Below, one piece after another: positions 55,705-64,000 of a stretch of DNA of 64,000 nucleotides (the stretch's first letter is position 1; every line of letters starts with the position of its first letter). The stretch spans positions 149,988 through 213,987 of the forward strand of contig JADJNX010000006.1 of NCBI GenBank assembly GCA_016714125.1, read 5' to 3'. The translations under genes were made by a program, and so were the position numbers. Origin of the DNA: Ignavibacteriales bacterium. Its GTDB lineage: Bacteria; Bacteroidota; Ignavibacteria; Ignavibacteriales; Ignavibacteriaceae. The notes below the pieces were generated by a model that saw only the letters and a list, made by a program, of their open reading frames with translations, had not been told where the DNA came from and ran no database searches.

Positions 55705-56787
55705 TTAGAACTTGTTCATTACTTCAACAACCTGATAAATATCATCCTTTGTGTGGAAATATGAAATCGGGAGGCTGAGAGTGGTTTTGTGAATCTCTTC
55801 AGAAATCGGGTAGTCGCCTTCAATAATTCCAGCCATTGCTTTTTGTTTATGCGGGGCAACTGGGTAATGAATGTCGGTTTTTACACCATTTTTCAGCATA
55901 AATTCTTTTAGCTGGTCACGCTTTTTATGTCGGATGTTAAAGATGTGGAAAACATCATAATTATCGTCGGCTCTAAATGGTTTAATGAAGTCGTTTTTTA
56001 ACTCTTTAAAGTAGATTTCAGCCAAAGCTCTTTTGTGATCATTAATTTCATCAAGTTTTCGCAGTTTTACAGAGAGAAAACCTGCTTGAACCTCATCAAG
56101 TCGGGAATTATAACCAACCACTTCGTTGTAATATTTTACATCAGAGCCGTAGTTTCTAAGTCGTTTTATCTTTTGAAGAGGTCTTCATCCTGCATAATAA
56201 GGGCACCGGCATCACCGAGGGCACCAAGATTTTTAGTGGGATAAAAACTGAATGCACCAAAATCACCAAATGTACCTGTAAGTTTATCGCGCCATTTGGC
56301 ACCATGGCTTTGGGCAGCATCTTCGATAAGTTTTAAATCAAATTTTTTGACAATTCTAGTTACATATCCCATCTCACAAGATTTACCGTATAAATGGACA
56401 ACCATAATCGCAACGGTTCTATTGGTGATTTTTTCCTCGATCAGTCGGGTGTCAATATTGTAGGTCCTGATATCGGGTTCAACAAGAACAGGTTTCAGAC
56501 CTGCATGTATGATCGCCAAAATTGTTGCTATATAGGTGTTTGAAGGGACAATCACTTCAGAATTGGGAGGGAAATTAAAAGCTTTAAGGGCAAGAAGAAG
56601 GGCATCAAGTCCTGGAAGCCACTCCAAGGCAATAGGCAGACCTGTGATAATCTGCAAATTCCTCTTCAAAATTTTTAACATTGTTCCCCAGGATATACCA
56701 TCCGGAATTAAGGGTTTCTGCAAACGATTTTTGATATTCTTCAAAAAAGGGTTGGTTCAGTTTCCCGAGATTTTCATATTCAATCAC
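55705..56787 (-). CDS. DegT/DnrJ/EryC1-family sugar aminotransferase (two frameshifts)
   Basis: GTG start overlaps the ketoisomerase gene (GTGA). Parts: IEYENLGKLNQPFFEEYQKSF and NSGWYILGNNVKNFE; after a slip near 56613, GLDALLLALKAF, VPSNTYIATILAI, EDAAQSHGAKW and the PLP lysine in FYPTKNLGALGDAGA; after a missing A near 56173, KIKRLRNYGSDVKYYNEVVGYNSRLDEVQAGFL to VEVMNKF. About 361 residues. With the adjoining FdtA-type ketoisomerase, it fits FdtB/QdtB making dTDP-3-amino-3,6-dideoxyhexose. Confidence 0.85.
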
Positions 56788-57152
56788 TTGTATTCCTCGT
56801 GGATATAGTCTTCCGTGTCATAATTTGAAGAAGCGAGCACCAGCAAAATGGCATCCTCACTAAAATTGCGCATTATATGCCAGTCCTGTGGTTCAAGAAT
56901 CAGGCATTTTGAGGGATCGTTGAGAAAGAAAGTCTCTTTTGCTGAGCCATTATTGTTATAGACTTCAACAGATCCTTTCAGACAGATGGTAGCTTGAATG
57001 GTTTTTTTGTGACGATGTTTTGCCCTGGGCAGATTATCCGCATTATTATAGATGTAGTAAACCCTTTTAATATCAAAAGGGAGAACTTTTTCTATAACAG
57101 TGAGGCTGCCTCTATCATCGCTTTTTGTCTGCAAGTCGATCAAATACGCCAT
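56784..57152 (-). CDS. dTDP-6-deoxy-hexulose 3,4-ketoisomerase (FdtA/QdtA-like cupin)
   Basis: A 122-residue cupin: LTVIEKVLPFDIKRVYYIYN, RAKHRHKKTIQATICLKGSVEV with the catalytic His pair, and CLILEPQDWHIMRNFSEDAILLVLASSNYDTEDYI. This is the WxcM-like family that isomerises dTDP-4-keto-6-deoxyglucose to the 3-keto isomer. TAATG overlap with the glycosyltransferase and GTGA overlap with the aminotransferase show one operon. Confidence 0.9.
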   Translation of the reverse strand: MAYLIDLQTKSDDRGSLTVIEKVLPFDIKRVYYIYNNADNLPRAKHRHKKTIQATICLKGSVEVYNNNGSAKETFFLNDPSKCLILEPQDWHIMRNFSEDAILLVLASSNYDTEDYIHEEYK

Positions 57153-58141
57153 TAATTCCTCAAAAATGTTTTTTCATCAAACACATTATATACACCCGTT
57201 AACTTTCTGAATAGGTAAATAACGGGTGTTTTTAACTGAAACTCGTTTACTCGTGAACCATTGGGGTCAAATCCCGGGTATTTTGCAGAAATTTCAGTTT
57301 TTATTTCATTTAGTTTCTTAATATAAGGCTTGTAGAAGATATTTAAAACACTTTCTGATAAAATTCGTCTTCCAAGCTCAATTTTCTCCCCTTGGAAAAA
57401 GCGGAGATAGTGATAATGATAAAAAATCACATCAAATTCTGTATTTGTGGAGATTTCTTTCCCTATGATTTTGGACTCTTTTATGTCAAAATCATATTGT
57501 TGGGCATTCCATGCAGCAAGCCCACCTCCGCGATGTTGCATCACATGTACCCCCTCAAATCTTTCAGTCCAATCGTCGAGGTAAAGTTGATCACCAAATT
57601 TACCATCTTCGTACCTGTTATAACACCACTCAAGGCAGCGATCCCGCCACCAGGTTAGAGCTTTTCTCCCCTTTTCATCATTTTTGAAAGTGACAAACTG
57701 GACACAGTACCTGCCACTTTTTAGCTCTTTATTATATTGAGGTGAATAGCGATGTTCGGTTAACAATATCGATTTTTCACCAAGCTCGGCGAAAATTGGT
57801 TCGGGGGAAGAGTAAAAACAGATATCTGCATCGATATATGTGCAGTTGTCAACATCAAATTTATCCAGGACATAGAGGATTGTTGAGGAGGTGCTTGTCC
57901 AGCAATATTCTGCAATCGAACGATCGGGTTTTACGGCAAGAAGTTCTTTGTCCTCAAAATCCTTGAGACTGATAATTTCTGTGTTTTTGAGGTCCAGGTC
58001 TCTTAGAATCTTAAGTGACCTGTTGTCAAAAGCGAAAATAAAGAGTTTGAAGTCAGGAATATGTTTAACCATCGACTCATGCAGAGCAAGTCCGCGGGTC
58101 AGATAATTTGAATCAAACAGAGTACAGAAGTTATAGGTCAT
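57152..58141 (-). CDS. Nucleotide-diphospho-sugar glycosyltransferase
   Basis: A 329-residue cytosolic enzyme: YNFCTLFDSNYLTRGLALHESM start, a GT8/GT-A-like fold with YIDADICFYSSPEP (DxD) near residue 100, and GDQLYLDDW plus HRGGGLAAWNAQQYDF further on. The family transfers sugars in glycan or O-antigen synthesis. Overlaps the FkbM gene by 4 bases. Donor probably the amino-deoxyhexose made next door (inference). Confidence 0.8.
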   Translation of the reverse strand: MTYNFCTLFDSNYLTRGLALHESMVKHIPDFKLFIFAFDNRSLKILRDLDLKNTEIISLKDFEDKELLAVKPDRSIAEYCWTSTSSTILYVLDKFDVDNCTYIDADICFYSSPEPIFAELGEKSILLTEHRYSPQYNKELKSGRYCVQFVTFKNDEKGRKALTWWRDRCLEWCYNRYEDGKFGDQLYLDDWTERFEGVHVMQHRGGGLAAWNAQQYDFDIKESKIIGKEISTNTEFDVIFYHYHYLRFFQGEKIELGRRILSESVLNIFYKPYIKKLNEIKTEISAKYPGFDPNGSRVNEFQLKTPVIYLFRKLTGVYNVFDEKTFLRN

Positions 58142-59091
58142 TGGTTAAACAGTTTTGAGAACTTCTCTTTAATAGCAGGTGCAAATTTTAACTTAATAAG
58201 ACTAACTTTAAGGCTTCTTTCGGAATATTTAACCATCTCATTAAAAATTGGTGTGGCAAATCTCTCTCTGCCATGGTGTGCAATTGTTAAAGCATACCCA
58301 AACTGTCTTTCCAAAATTGCAAAAACCCATCCGAGCAGGTGATCGCGGAGCGATAAATCCCCACTAAAATTATTAAAATATTTAAGTTCTGCCCATCCCG
58401 GGGAAGTTTTATGACTGTAATAGATGAATTTTTTAAATCGATCTGAAAGGTGAAGCCCTTCCACATCATTTTCTCTGAGGCGTTGTGATCCTTTTACAGT
58501 CATGGCACCAAGCCAGAAGGGGAGCCCGTCAAAATATTCAAACACTTTATACATCTTATCCTCACCCTTGTAGGAGTCGATAATCCCCGGTTCAAGTTCA
58601 ACAACCAGCGCTGATTTTTGAATTTCGAGTGGAAGGGAGGAGAAAATACTAAGATCAATTCCTTGTGTGTCGGTCTTTAACCAGTCAATTTTTTGAATCC
58701 CCACATCAGTGAGAACCTTGGTAAGTGTTGTGTTTTTTACCGTCACTTTTTTCGAAATATCAAACTTTGATGCAAACGCCCAGTCTTCAAGGGATTTTCC
58801 ATCAGGTTCAAGAGTGCTTGAGCAATATGGAGAGGCAGTCAGGTAAAAATCGGTGTTTTCGCCCTCTTTTGCAGAAACAAGGGAGTTATAAACCAACAGT
58901 TTTCTGAATCCTTTTGATTCATCAGATATATAACCAAACTCGCGTTCATCGGCATCAAAGGCAAGGCATATCGCATATTTTGCAACCGGCTTCCACTCTT
59001 TGTGAATACTGCCTGATGCACCAATATCCACCAAAACAGGGGGTTGTTCAACCAGTTCGGGGAGCGATAAAATTCTGTCAATAATGCTCAT
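58138..59091 (-). CDS. FkbM-family methyltransferase
   Basis: A roughly 317-residue protein. The SAM region is VLVDIGASGSIHKEWKP, followed by the FkbM-type VKNTTLTKVLTDVGIQKIDWLKTDTQGIDLSIFSSL. ATGA overlap with the MetW-like gene places the start at 59091; an upstream ATG at 59124 gives 11 more residues. Such enzymes O-methylate sugars. Part of the surface-glycan operon. Confidence 0.82.
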   Translation of the reverse strand: MSIIDRILSLPELVEQPPVLVDIGASGSIHKEWKPVAKYAICLAFDADEREFGYISDESKGFRKLLVYNSLVSAKEGENTDFYLTASPYCSSTLEPDGKSLEDWAFASKFDISKKVTVKNTTLTKVLTDVGIQKIDWLKTDTQGIDLSIFSSLPLEIQKSALVVELEPGIIDSYKGEDKMYKVFEYFDGLPFWLGAMTVKGSQRLRENDVEGLHLSDRFKKFIYYSHKTSPGWAELKYFNNFSGDLSLRDHLLGWVFAILERQFGYALTIAHHGRERFATPIFNEMVKYSERSLKVSLIKLKFAPAIKEKFSKLFNQ

Positions 59092-59759
59092 TTTTTCCTC
59101 AGAAGGAATACGGGTAACAGACAAAAAAGATTGGGGAACATCCCTGTAAGAGTATCTTTTATGCTGTTGTTATGGAAAACAGTTGAAAATTTTTCGATTT
59201 CGAGGCCACCGGTTGTTTCAATTAATTCCTTAAAATCGTTTATCGAAAGCTGGTGGATATGGCCTGTGTTATACCAGTAATAACCAAATATCATTGGTTT
59301 TGGCATTCTGCCATGGAGCATCATGTCAATCCGGTTTTTATAAAATCCAAAGTTCGGGAATGAAATGATCTGTTTTTTTGCAATTCGTTTCATCTCTTTA
59401 AGGAGGATCTCGGGGTACATCACCATCTGAATTGTTACATTGCAAATTGCCAGGTCAAATTCTTCATCTTTAAATGGCAGAGGTTTATCTATCTCGCCGA
59501 GTCTTGCATCAATCCCTTTTTTAGCAGAGATGTCCACCCCCGATTGGGAAATTTCGATTCCAACAGCTCTTTTGCATTTCCCCTGATCCAAAAGCATCTT
59601 TAACAATGAGCCATTTCCGCAGCCCAGGTCGATAATATCAGATGGTTCATCGATAAACTCACTGATAACAGCATACTCTTTCCGCTCCTCGCTCTCAATT
59701 CCGGAGTAGTCGTAGTTTCGGTTGTCGTTATGCTCAGGGCTGTTTATGTCTTTGGTCAT
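59088..59759 (-). CDS. MetW-like SAM-dependent methyltransferase
   Basis: A 223-residue class I methyltransferase: IIDLGCGNGSLLKMLLDQG (SAM motif I), VGIEISQSGVDISAKKG, GEIDKPLPFKDEEFDLAICNVTIQM and EMKRIAKKQIISFPNFGFYKNRIDMML. The sequence style is MetW-like, although no metX neighbour is present; in this place glycan methylation is more likely. ATG at 59759 preferred to a TTG at 59762. First gene of the leftward surface-sugar cluster. Confidence 0.82.
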   Translation of the reverse strand: MTKDINSPEHNDNRNYDYSGIESEERKEYAVISEFIDEPSDIIDLGCGNGSLLKMLLDQGKCKRAVGIEISQSGVDISAKKGIDARLGEIDKPLPFKDEEFDLAICNVTIQMVMYPEILLKEMKRIAKKQIISFPNFGFYKNRIDMMLHGRMPKPMIFGYYWYNTGHIHQLSINDFKELIETTGGLEIEKFSTVFHNNSIKDTLTGMFPNLFCLLPVFLLRKK

Positions 59760-59820
59760 CAAAATCTAAAATTTAAATCACCAAAAATAAGAAGAATTTA
59801 GGAGAAAGGGGATGTTAATG

Positions 59821-60024
59821 CAATAATCCAATAATCCAATAATGCAGTAATGGGGATAGTTCCACGGATGACACGGATTTAACACGGAAATTGTCTGCAT
59901 CAGGATTTACATGATTAGAGGATTAACAGGATTAACTTGTTACCCAAACAATCAAATACTGAAGTTCCGAGGTTCTGAAACTCCGAAGTTCTGAATCACT
60001 CAAGTACTCAAGTACTCAACTACT
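59821..60024 (+). repeat. Composite intergenic repeat element, copy 1
   Basis: In order: octamer repeats of AATCCAAT type, TAATGGGGATAGTT then CACGGAT, AGGATTAACAGGATTA repeats, CTGAAGTTC-like repeats, and ACTCAAGT octamers. The same order recurs at 61483-61667, on the other side of three genes. The stretch 59763-60025 has no gene. Confidence 0.7.
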
Positions 60025-60025
60025 C

Positions 60026-60274
60026 CTAAACCACTCCAAATCCGGCAATCAACCTGATGATCCCTAGTACAACCGCGATGGAACATAATACAACTCCTGC
60101 GCTTGCCTTGCTTTTATCCTGGGGTGAGGCTGTATTCACGGAGATGTAACTGATGAGCAGTCCTATCGCGGCAAATGGAATATTAATCCAGTTTAAACTT
60201 CCGAGACAGGGGAAAAATGCGATGATCATCCCTGCAAGACTGAGAAGACCCCATGTGAATGATAATGCTGCCAT
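60026..60274 (-). CDS. Small membrane protein, DUF4190-like
   Basis: An 82-residue protein with two membrane spans (about residues 5-20 and 30-46) and a third near the C-terminus (SAGVVLCSIAVVLGIIRLIAG). The spacing FPCLGSLNWINIPFAAIGLL resembles DUF4190-type proteins. It lies 3 bases after the DUF2752 gene stop. Function unknown. Confidence 0.55.
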   Translation of the reverse strand: MAALSFTWGLLSLAGMIIAFFPCLGSLNWINIPFAAIGLLISYISVNTASPQDKSKASAGVVLCSIAVVLGIIRLIAGFGVV

Positions 60275-60277
60275 ATA

Positions 60278-60607
60278 TTACCTCATTTTTGTTGTTTTAA
60301 AGATGATATAAACTCTCCGGAGAGCAAAAACTATATTTGTCAGGAATAACAGATATAAACCAGTTGCCGCCCGGTTTATAGTCCAAGCGGAACCAAAATC
60401 AAAATTTGAAATTGCGACAAATGCGCGAGTCATTCCACAAAGGGAACATTCGGTGTTGTACTGTGATACAGACAAACACACCGGCGATAAACTCAGACTT
60501 GCCCCGTCAAAAAAAGAAAGGCCGATCACAAAACTTGAAACCAGACCTGTAATCAACAGGAGATAGTCCATCTCTTTTGAGAAGTCCATTTTTAAGATTT
60601 TTAACAT
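60278..60607 (-). CDS. DUF2752 family membrane protein
   Basis: A 109-residue protein with a first span (LLLITGLVSSFVIGLSFF), the diagnostic Cys pair CSLCGMTRAFVAISNFDF, and a second span INRAATGLYLLFLTNIVFAL. DUF2752 proteins have this CxxCGxTR motif; their role is unknown. Followed by the small membrane gene at 60026. Confidence 0.8.
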   Translation of the reverse strand: MLKILKMDFSKEMDYLLLITGLVSSFVIGLSFFDGASLSLSPVCLSVSQYNTECSLCGMTRAFVAISNFDFGSAWTINRAATGLYLLFLTNIVFALRRVYIIFKTTKMR

Positions 60608-60678
60608 GATTGTAACTTTTTCTTACTCAGGTCACTCAGTCACTCAAGTACTCGAGTCACTCAAGTACTCAAATCCAT

Positions 60679-61413
60679 TTACATCTTTGTATGCAATTCC
60701 ACGGGCTTCGCCGATTTGCTACGCAGTTTGAGATTTAATGTCTCCACAAAGATCGAGAATGCCATTGAGAAATAGATATATCCCTTGGGTATATGAACAT
60801 CAAAACCGTCGGCGATTAGTGTAAAACCAATCATCAAAAGGAATGAAAGTGCCAACATCTTGATGGTTGGATGTTTCTCCACAAAATTGCTAACCGGTGA
60901 CGCAAATATTAACATAAAAATGACAGAGATGACAACGGCTGTAATCATTATTTCGATTTGTGAAACGATCCCAACCGCAGTGATAATTGAGTCGAGTGAA
61001 AACACAATATCCAGGAGAAGAATCTGAACTATAGTTGCTCCGAAAGATTTGGCAGCCTGTTTCCCTGCTGTGTGTTCCTCTCCCTCAAGTTTGTCGTGAA
61101 TTTCAGAAGTGCTTTTTGCGAGAAGAAAAAGGCCCCCTATAATTAAAATCAGATCCCTGCCGCTAATCTCGTTTGAGAAAACAGTAAAAATTGGATCGGT
61201 GAGTTTCATAATTATGGTGATCGAAAACAGGAGGAGAAGTCTGGTCACCATCGCAAGAATTAGTCCCGTATTTCTTGCTTTTGCCTGCACTTCCTTTGGA
61301 AGTTTTGATGCGAGGATGGAGATAAAAATAATATTGTCGATACCCAGTACAACTTCAAGTGCAACAAGTGTCGCCAGGGCGATCAGGGCTTCGGGGTTTG
61401 TGATCCATTCCAA
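60679..61413 (-). CDS. TerC-family membrane protein
   Basis: A 244-residue protein with about seven spans. Typical acidic-residue motifs in membrane helices: EVVLGIDNIIFISILASKLP and LLLDIVFSLDSIITAVGIV, and ADGFDVHIPKGYIYFSMAFSIFVE at the end. TerC proteins are linked with tellurite resistance and metal (manganese) export at the membrane. The gene is bracketed by copies of the composite intergenic repeat. No yybP-ykoY-like leader recognised upstream. Confidence 0.92.
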   Translation of the reverse strand: MEWITNPEALIALATLVALEVVLGIDNIIFISILASKLPKEVQAKARNTGLILAMVTRLLLLFSITIIMKLTDPIFTVFSNEISGRDLILIIGGLFLLAKSTSEIHDKLEGEEHTAGKQAAKSFGATIVQILLLDIVFSLDSIITAVGIVSQIEIMITAVVISVIFMLIFASPVSNFVEKHPTIKMLALSFLLMIGFTLIADGFDVHIPKGYIYFSMAFSIFVETLNLKLRSKSAKPVELHTKM

Positions 61414-61482
61414 TGTGGTGGCTCTTCCGGATTATGTTTATAGAATATATTTAATGAACGACCTGCAAAAATAGTTAATAAT

Positions 61483-61667
61483 CCAATAATGCAGTAATCC
61501 AATAATCCAATAATGCAATAATGGGGATAGTTACACGGATTGTAAGGATGAAATTCTCAGAATCATGATTTTCAGGATTAAAGGATTAACAGGATTATTT
61601 TTTTACCTGAACACTGAAGTTCTGAAGTACTCAAGTACTCACGTCACTCAAGTACTCAAATCTTTTA
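61483..61667 (+). repeat. Composite intergenic repeat element, copy 2
   Basis: Octamers AATCCAAT, then AATGGGGATAGTTACACGGA, AGGATTAAAGGATTAACAGG, CTGAAGTTCTGAAGT and ACTCAAGT octamers, in the same order and orientation as copy 1 at 59821-60024. A shorter piece of the ACTCAAGT octamer series is also present at 60631-60670. Confidence 0.7.
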
Positions 61668-61713
61668 AGTCTCTCAACTTTCCTTATATTTCCCTCTTGA
61701 ATCAGAGAAAATT

Positions 61714-64000
61714 ATGAAACAGAAACTTATCTTTTTATTACCGTTATTCTTCACTACTTATTTATTCTCTCAAACGGGGATGCAAGACTGGGAGAAGGTT
61801 TTTGACGACACCGAGGTGGGGAGAATCGACATAACCATTGATCCCGATGATCTTGAATGGATATATGCAAATGTAACCAGCGATGTTGAGTTTGTTGCCA
61901 CAATGAGATTCCAAAACAAGTGGTTTGATGAAACACTTGACTCAATTGGATTTCGATTAAGGGGTAACACATCCCGCCAGGCTCAAAAAAAGTCGTTTAA
62001 GATAGCTATAAACAGCTTTTTTCAAGGACGAAATTTTCACGGACTTGAAAAACTAAATCTTAATGGTGAACACAACGATCCTTCGATTGCAAGAAGTAAA
62101 CTAAGTTTCGAGAAGTTTGGTCAGATTGGTCTCAAGGGTTCCCGCTCATGTCACATGGAGGTTTATATCAATGGGCGATATTATGGACTCTATATAAGCG
62201 TTGAACATCTTGATGAAGAATTTCTCGAGCGAAACTACACCGACGATTCAGGAAATTTGTGGAAATGTCTCTGGCCTGCCGATCTGCAGTATCTTGGTGA
62301 AAATCCTTCCTCTTACATCACTCTTGGTGGATCAAGACCCGCATACGAACTTTCGACAAATGAAGATGAAATGGACTTTTCAAGTTTAATCCGCCTCACA
62401 AGAATTCTGAACAACACTCCGGCTTCAAAACTTCTCGATTCTCTCGAAACCACTCTTGATTATGTGGATGCTCTAAAATATTTTTCGATGAACATTTTGC
62501 TTGGGCAGTGGGACGATTATTGGTCGAATATGAACAATTATTACCTCTATCACGAACCGGCAAACAATCTGATTCATGTGATTCCTTACGATTATGACAA
62601 CACTTTTGGAATTGACTGGTTTAATGTCAACTGGTCAATCGAAAATCCTTATACTTTTCACAAAATCAATAATGGACCCCGTCCCCTGATCGAAAAGATG
62701 CTCGTAGTCCCCGAACTTCGTAACCTCTATACAAGGATGTTAATCCATTATAAAGAGAATGTTTTTGCACTGCCACTTTGGAATTCAAGAATCGATTCAC
62801 TCAGGGAATTGGTTAGGGTTCCGGCACTTCTCGATACTTTCAGAACAAAAGATTACAATTTTTCTTTTAACGATTTCCTTAATTCCTATTCGGCTTCCAA
62901 TTACTCCAATCAACATGTAAAATTTGGACTGAAGCAATATATCCTTTCGCGAACCAATTCGCTTCAGGGAGTTTTGAACTACATCCAGGCTCCACCGCTT
63001 GTTTATGAAATTGATTATCTGCCAAAAAATCCCGGTGTCAACGATTCGATTTATGTAACGGTGTCGGCTTTTTCAATGCATGGACTTGATAGTATGGTTG
63101 TACAGTTGCATGACCTTCCAACCGGAATTGTCACATCCTACCCGATGAGATATTCACCGGTTTGGGGCTCAAAGTTATTGGAAGAAAGTGATCGATTTAC
63201 GGTCGTAATTCCTCCATTAGAGCGATATAAACAGTACCGAATCACTATCAGATGTCGCGATTACTCCGGTCAGATTGTAAATTATCCCCGAGCGAAAAAG
63301 ATCGAATTTACCACTTCCGGGGTGTCTGACACAATTTTAAGGATAAATGAACTGTTGGCGGATAACAGTATGTACCCCGATCCTTCAGGAGATTTTGATG
63401 ACTTTGTTGAACTTTATAATTCTTCAGATCAACCAATCACCCTGACGGGTAAATACTTAACGGACAAAAGTGATAATCTGATGAAATGGCGTTTTGAACA
63501 ACCCGGACTTGTTATCGAACCGTATCAGTTTGTTGTGATTTGGTGTGATGAAGAGGAGACTCAGCCAGGAATTCACGCTAATTTTAAGCTCAGTAAGTCG
63601 GGTGAACTCGTTTATCTGGTGGATACAAATGGAGTTGATATCATCGATTCTGTAACATTTGGGCAACAAATTACTGATGCTTCTCTTTCAAGAATTCCTG
63701 ATGGTGCACCACAATGGATGCAAAATTCTCCTACACCGGGGGGTACCAATACACCCGGAGCAGTGGAAAATGAAGGAACTCCTGAGGGGTTTTACTTGTC
63801 CCAAAACTATCCAAATCCATTTAATCCCGAAACCGTTATTCGATATCATTTACCATCGGCGGGAGCCGTCTCGATCAAGGTTTATGATCAGATTGGGAAT
63901 CTTGTTAAAGTATTGGTGAATGAACATCAAACGCAGGGGGAACATTCAGTTGCTTTTGATGCCGGAAAACTCGCCAGTGGTGTCTATTTCTACCGAATCA
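61714..64000 (+). CDS. CotH-kinase-family secreted protein with lamin-tail and T9SS sorting domain (3' end outside window)
   Basis: Uninterrupted frame from ATG 61714 to the window end, at least 762 residues. Signal peptide (KQKLIFLLPLFFTTYLFSQ). CotH region: IDITIDPDDLEWIYAN, FRLRGNTSRQAQKKSFKIAIN, LEKLNLNGEHNDPSIARSKL, VEHLDEEFLERNY and the metal/ATP-site-like IPYDYDNTFGID. Later a lamin-tail-like domain (INELLADNSMYPDPSGDFDD) and a T9SS sorting signal LSQNYPNPFNPETVIRYHLP. CotH proteins phosphorylate spore coat proteins elsewhere; here surface-protein function is inferred. The promoter side holds the composite repeat. Confidence 0.88.
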   Translation, partial: MKQKLIFLLPLFFTTYLFSQTGMQDWEKVFDDTEVGRIDITIDPDDLEWIYANVTSDVEFVATMRFQNKWFDETLDSIGFRLRGNTSRQAQKKSFKIAINSFFQGRNFHGLEKLNLNGEHNDPSIARSKLSFEKFGQIGLKGSRSCHMEVYINGRYYGLYISVEHLDEEFLERNYTDDSGNLWKCLWPADLQYLGENPSSYITLGGSRPAYELSTNEDEMDFSSLIRLTRILNNTPASKLLDSLETTLDYVDALKYFSMNILLGQWDDYWSNMNNYYLYHEPANNLIHVIPYDYDNTFGIDWFNVNWSIENPYTFHKINNGPRPLIEKMLVVPELRNLYTRMLIHYKENVFALPLWNSRIDSLRELVRVPALLDTFRTKDYNFSFNDFLNSYSASNYSNQHVKFGLKQYILSRTNSLQGVLNYIQAPPLVYEIDYLPKNPGVNDSIYVTVSAFSMHGLDSMVVQLHDLPTGIVTSYPMRYSPVWGSKLLEESDRFTVVIPPLERYKQYRITIRCRDYSGQIVNYPRAKKIEFTTSGVSDTILRINELLADNSMYPDPSGDFDDFVELYNSSDQPITLTGKYLTDKSDNLMKWRFEQPGLVIEPYQFVVIWCDEEETQPGIHANFKLSKSGELVYLVDTNGVDIIDSVTFGQQITDASLSRIPDGAPQWMQNSPTPGGTNTPGAVENEGTPEGFYLSQNYPNPFNPETVIRYHLPSAGAVSIKVYDQIGNLVKVLVNEHQTQGEHSVAFDAGKLASGVYFYRI

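Noticed and set aside
59821..61667. CRISPR array
   Set aside because: The repeats are 8-10 bases, tandem without unique spacers, and no cas gene is present.
61414..61713. yybP-ykoY manganese riboswitch upstream of terC
   Set aside because: The region is filled by octamer-type repeats and lacks the two conserved loop motifs of that riboswitch.

Overview
The window looks like a metagenome-derived contig from the Bacteroidota/Ignavibacteriota side of the FCB group, most likely an Ignavibacteria relative. This is inferred from C-terminal sorting domains of the type IX secretion kind (N-x-PNPFNPxT) on three large secreted proteins, outer-membrane barrels without E. coli-like relatives, DUF4159/DUF4175 neighbours, a YpdA-type bacillithiol reductase, a fused heterodimer-type lycopene cyclase (CrtYcd), moderate-to-low GC and few strong Shine-Dalgarno sites. 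The text carries about thirty reading-frame breaks, mostly single-base slips in homopolymers. Broken genes include aspS, priA and lysA, so most breaks are probably sequence errors and I annotate such genes as single loci.

Layout. 1-10 kb: end of a serine hydrolase, a DUF4395 membrane protein, two tiny membrane proteins, a 'mobile mystery' A/B (Xre-like plus Fic) pair with its own operator, a flavin reductase and a DUF2805-like protein, and a lipoprotein phosphodiesterase between two barrel proteins. 9.6-10 kb: tRNA-Asn flanked by two decayed tRNA-like copies carrying hairpin insertions. 10-24 kb: two DUF5362 proteins, a CarH-like B12-binding MerR regulator, priA, lysA, a class II photolyase, an RNA ligase, aspS, rmuC, ypdA and a DUF2203 protein.

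24.0-33.4 kb: a collinear carotenoid operon (CrtI/CrtISO-like oxidoreductase, crtI, crtB, unknown secreted protein, crtYcd, crtD-like, acyltransferase, glycosyltransferase, cruF, crtW). Read together it predicts a monocyclic, 4-keto, 1'-hydroxylated, 3',4'-desaturated carotenoid that is glycosylated and acylated, close in plan to salinixanthin. The CarH-like regulator 12 kb upstream and the photolyase suggest light-controlled photoprotection (inference).

35.0-39.7 kb: an arsenic locus read leftward: arsR, arsC, a small redox protein, an ArsP-like permease, ACR3, a secreted thioredoxin and CcdA, with matching ArsR-type palindromes before arsR and before arsC. 39.7-54.2 kb: secreted BNR-type T9SS cargo, DUF4159/DUF4175 proteins (one with an anomalous GC-rich insert), a broken ECF-sigma-like/FecR pair, an M16 peptidase pair, a YhcH protein and a second T9SS cargo. 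54.2-59.8 kb: a leftward surface-sugar cluster (3-amino-3,6-dideoxyhexose ketoisomerase and aminotransferase, glycosyltransferase, two methyltransferases). 60.0-64.0 kb: DUF2752, TerC and a CotH-family T9SS protein cut by the window end.

Intergenic DNA is unusually structured: a composite two-hairpin element (820-901, 4896-5075), a 24-bp identical element at 5 and 21 kb, and a composite octamer-repeat element bracketing the TerC block at 60-61.7 kb.
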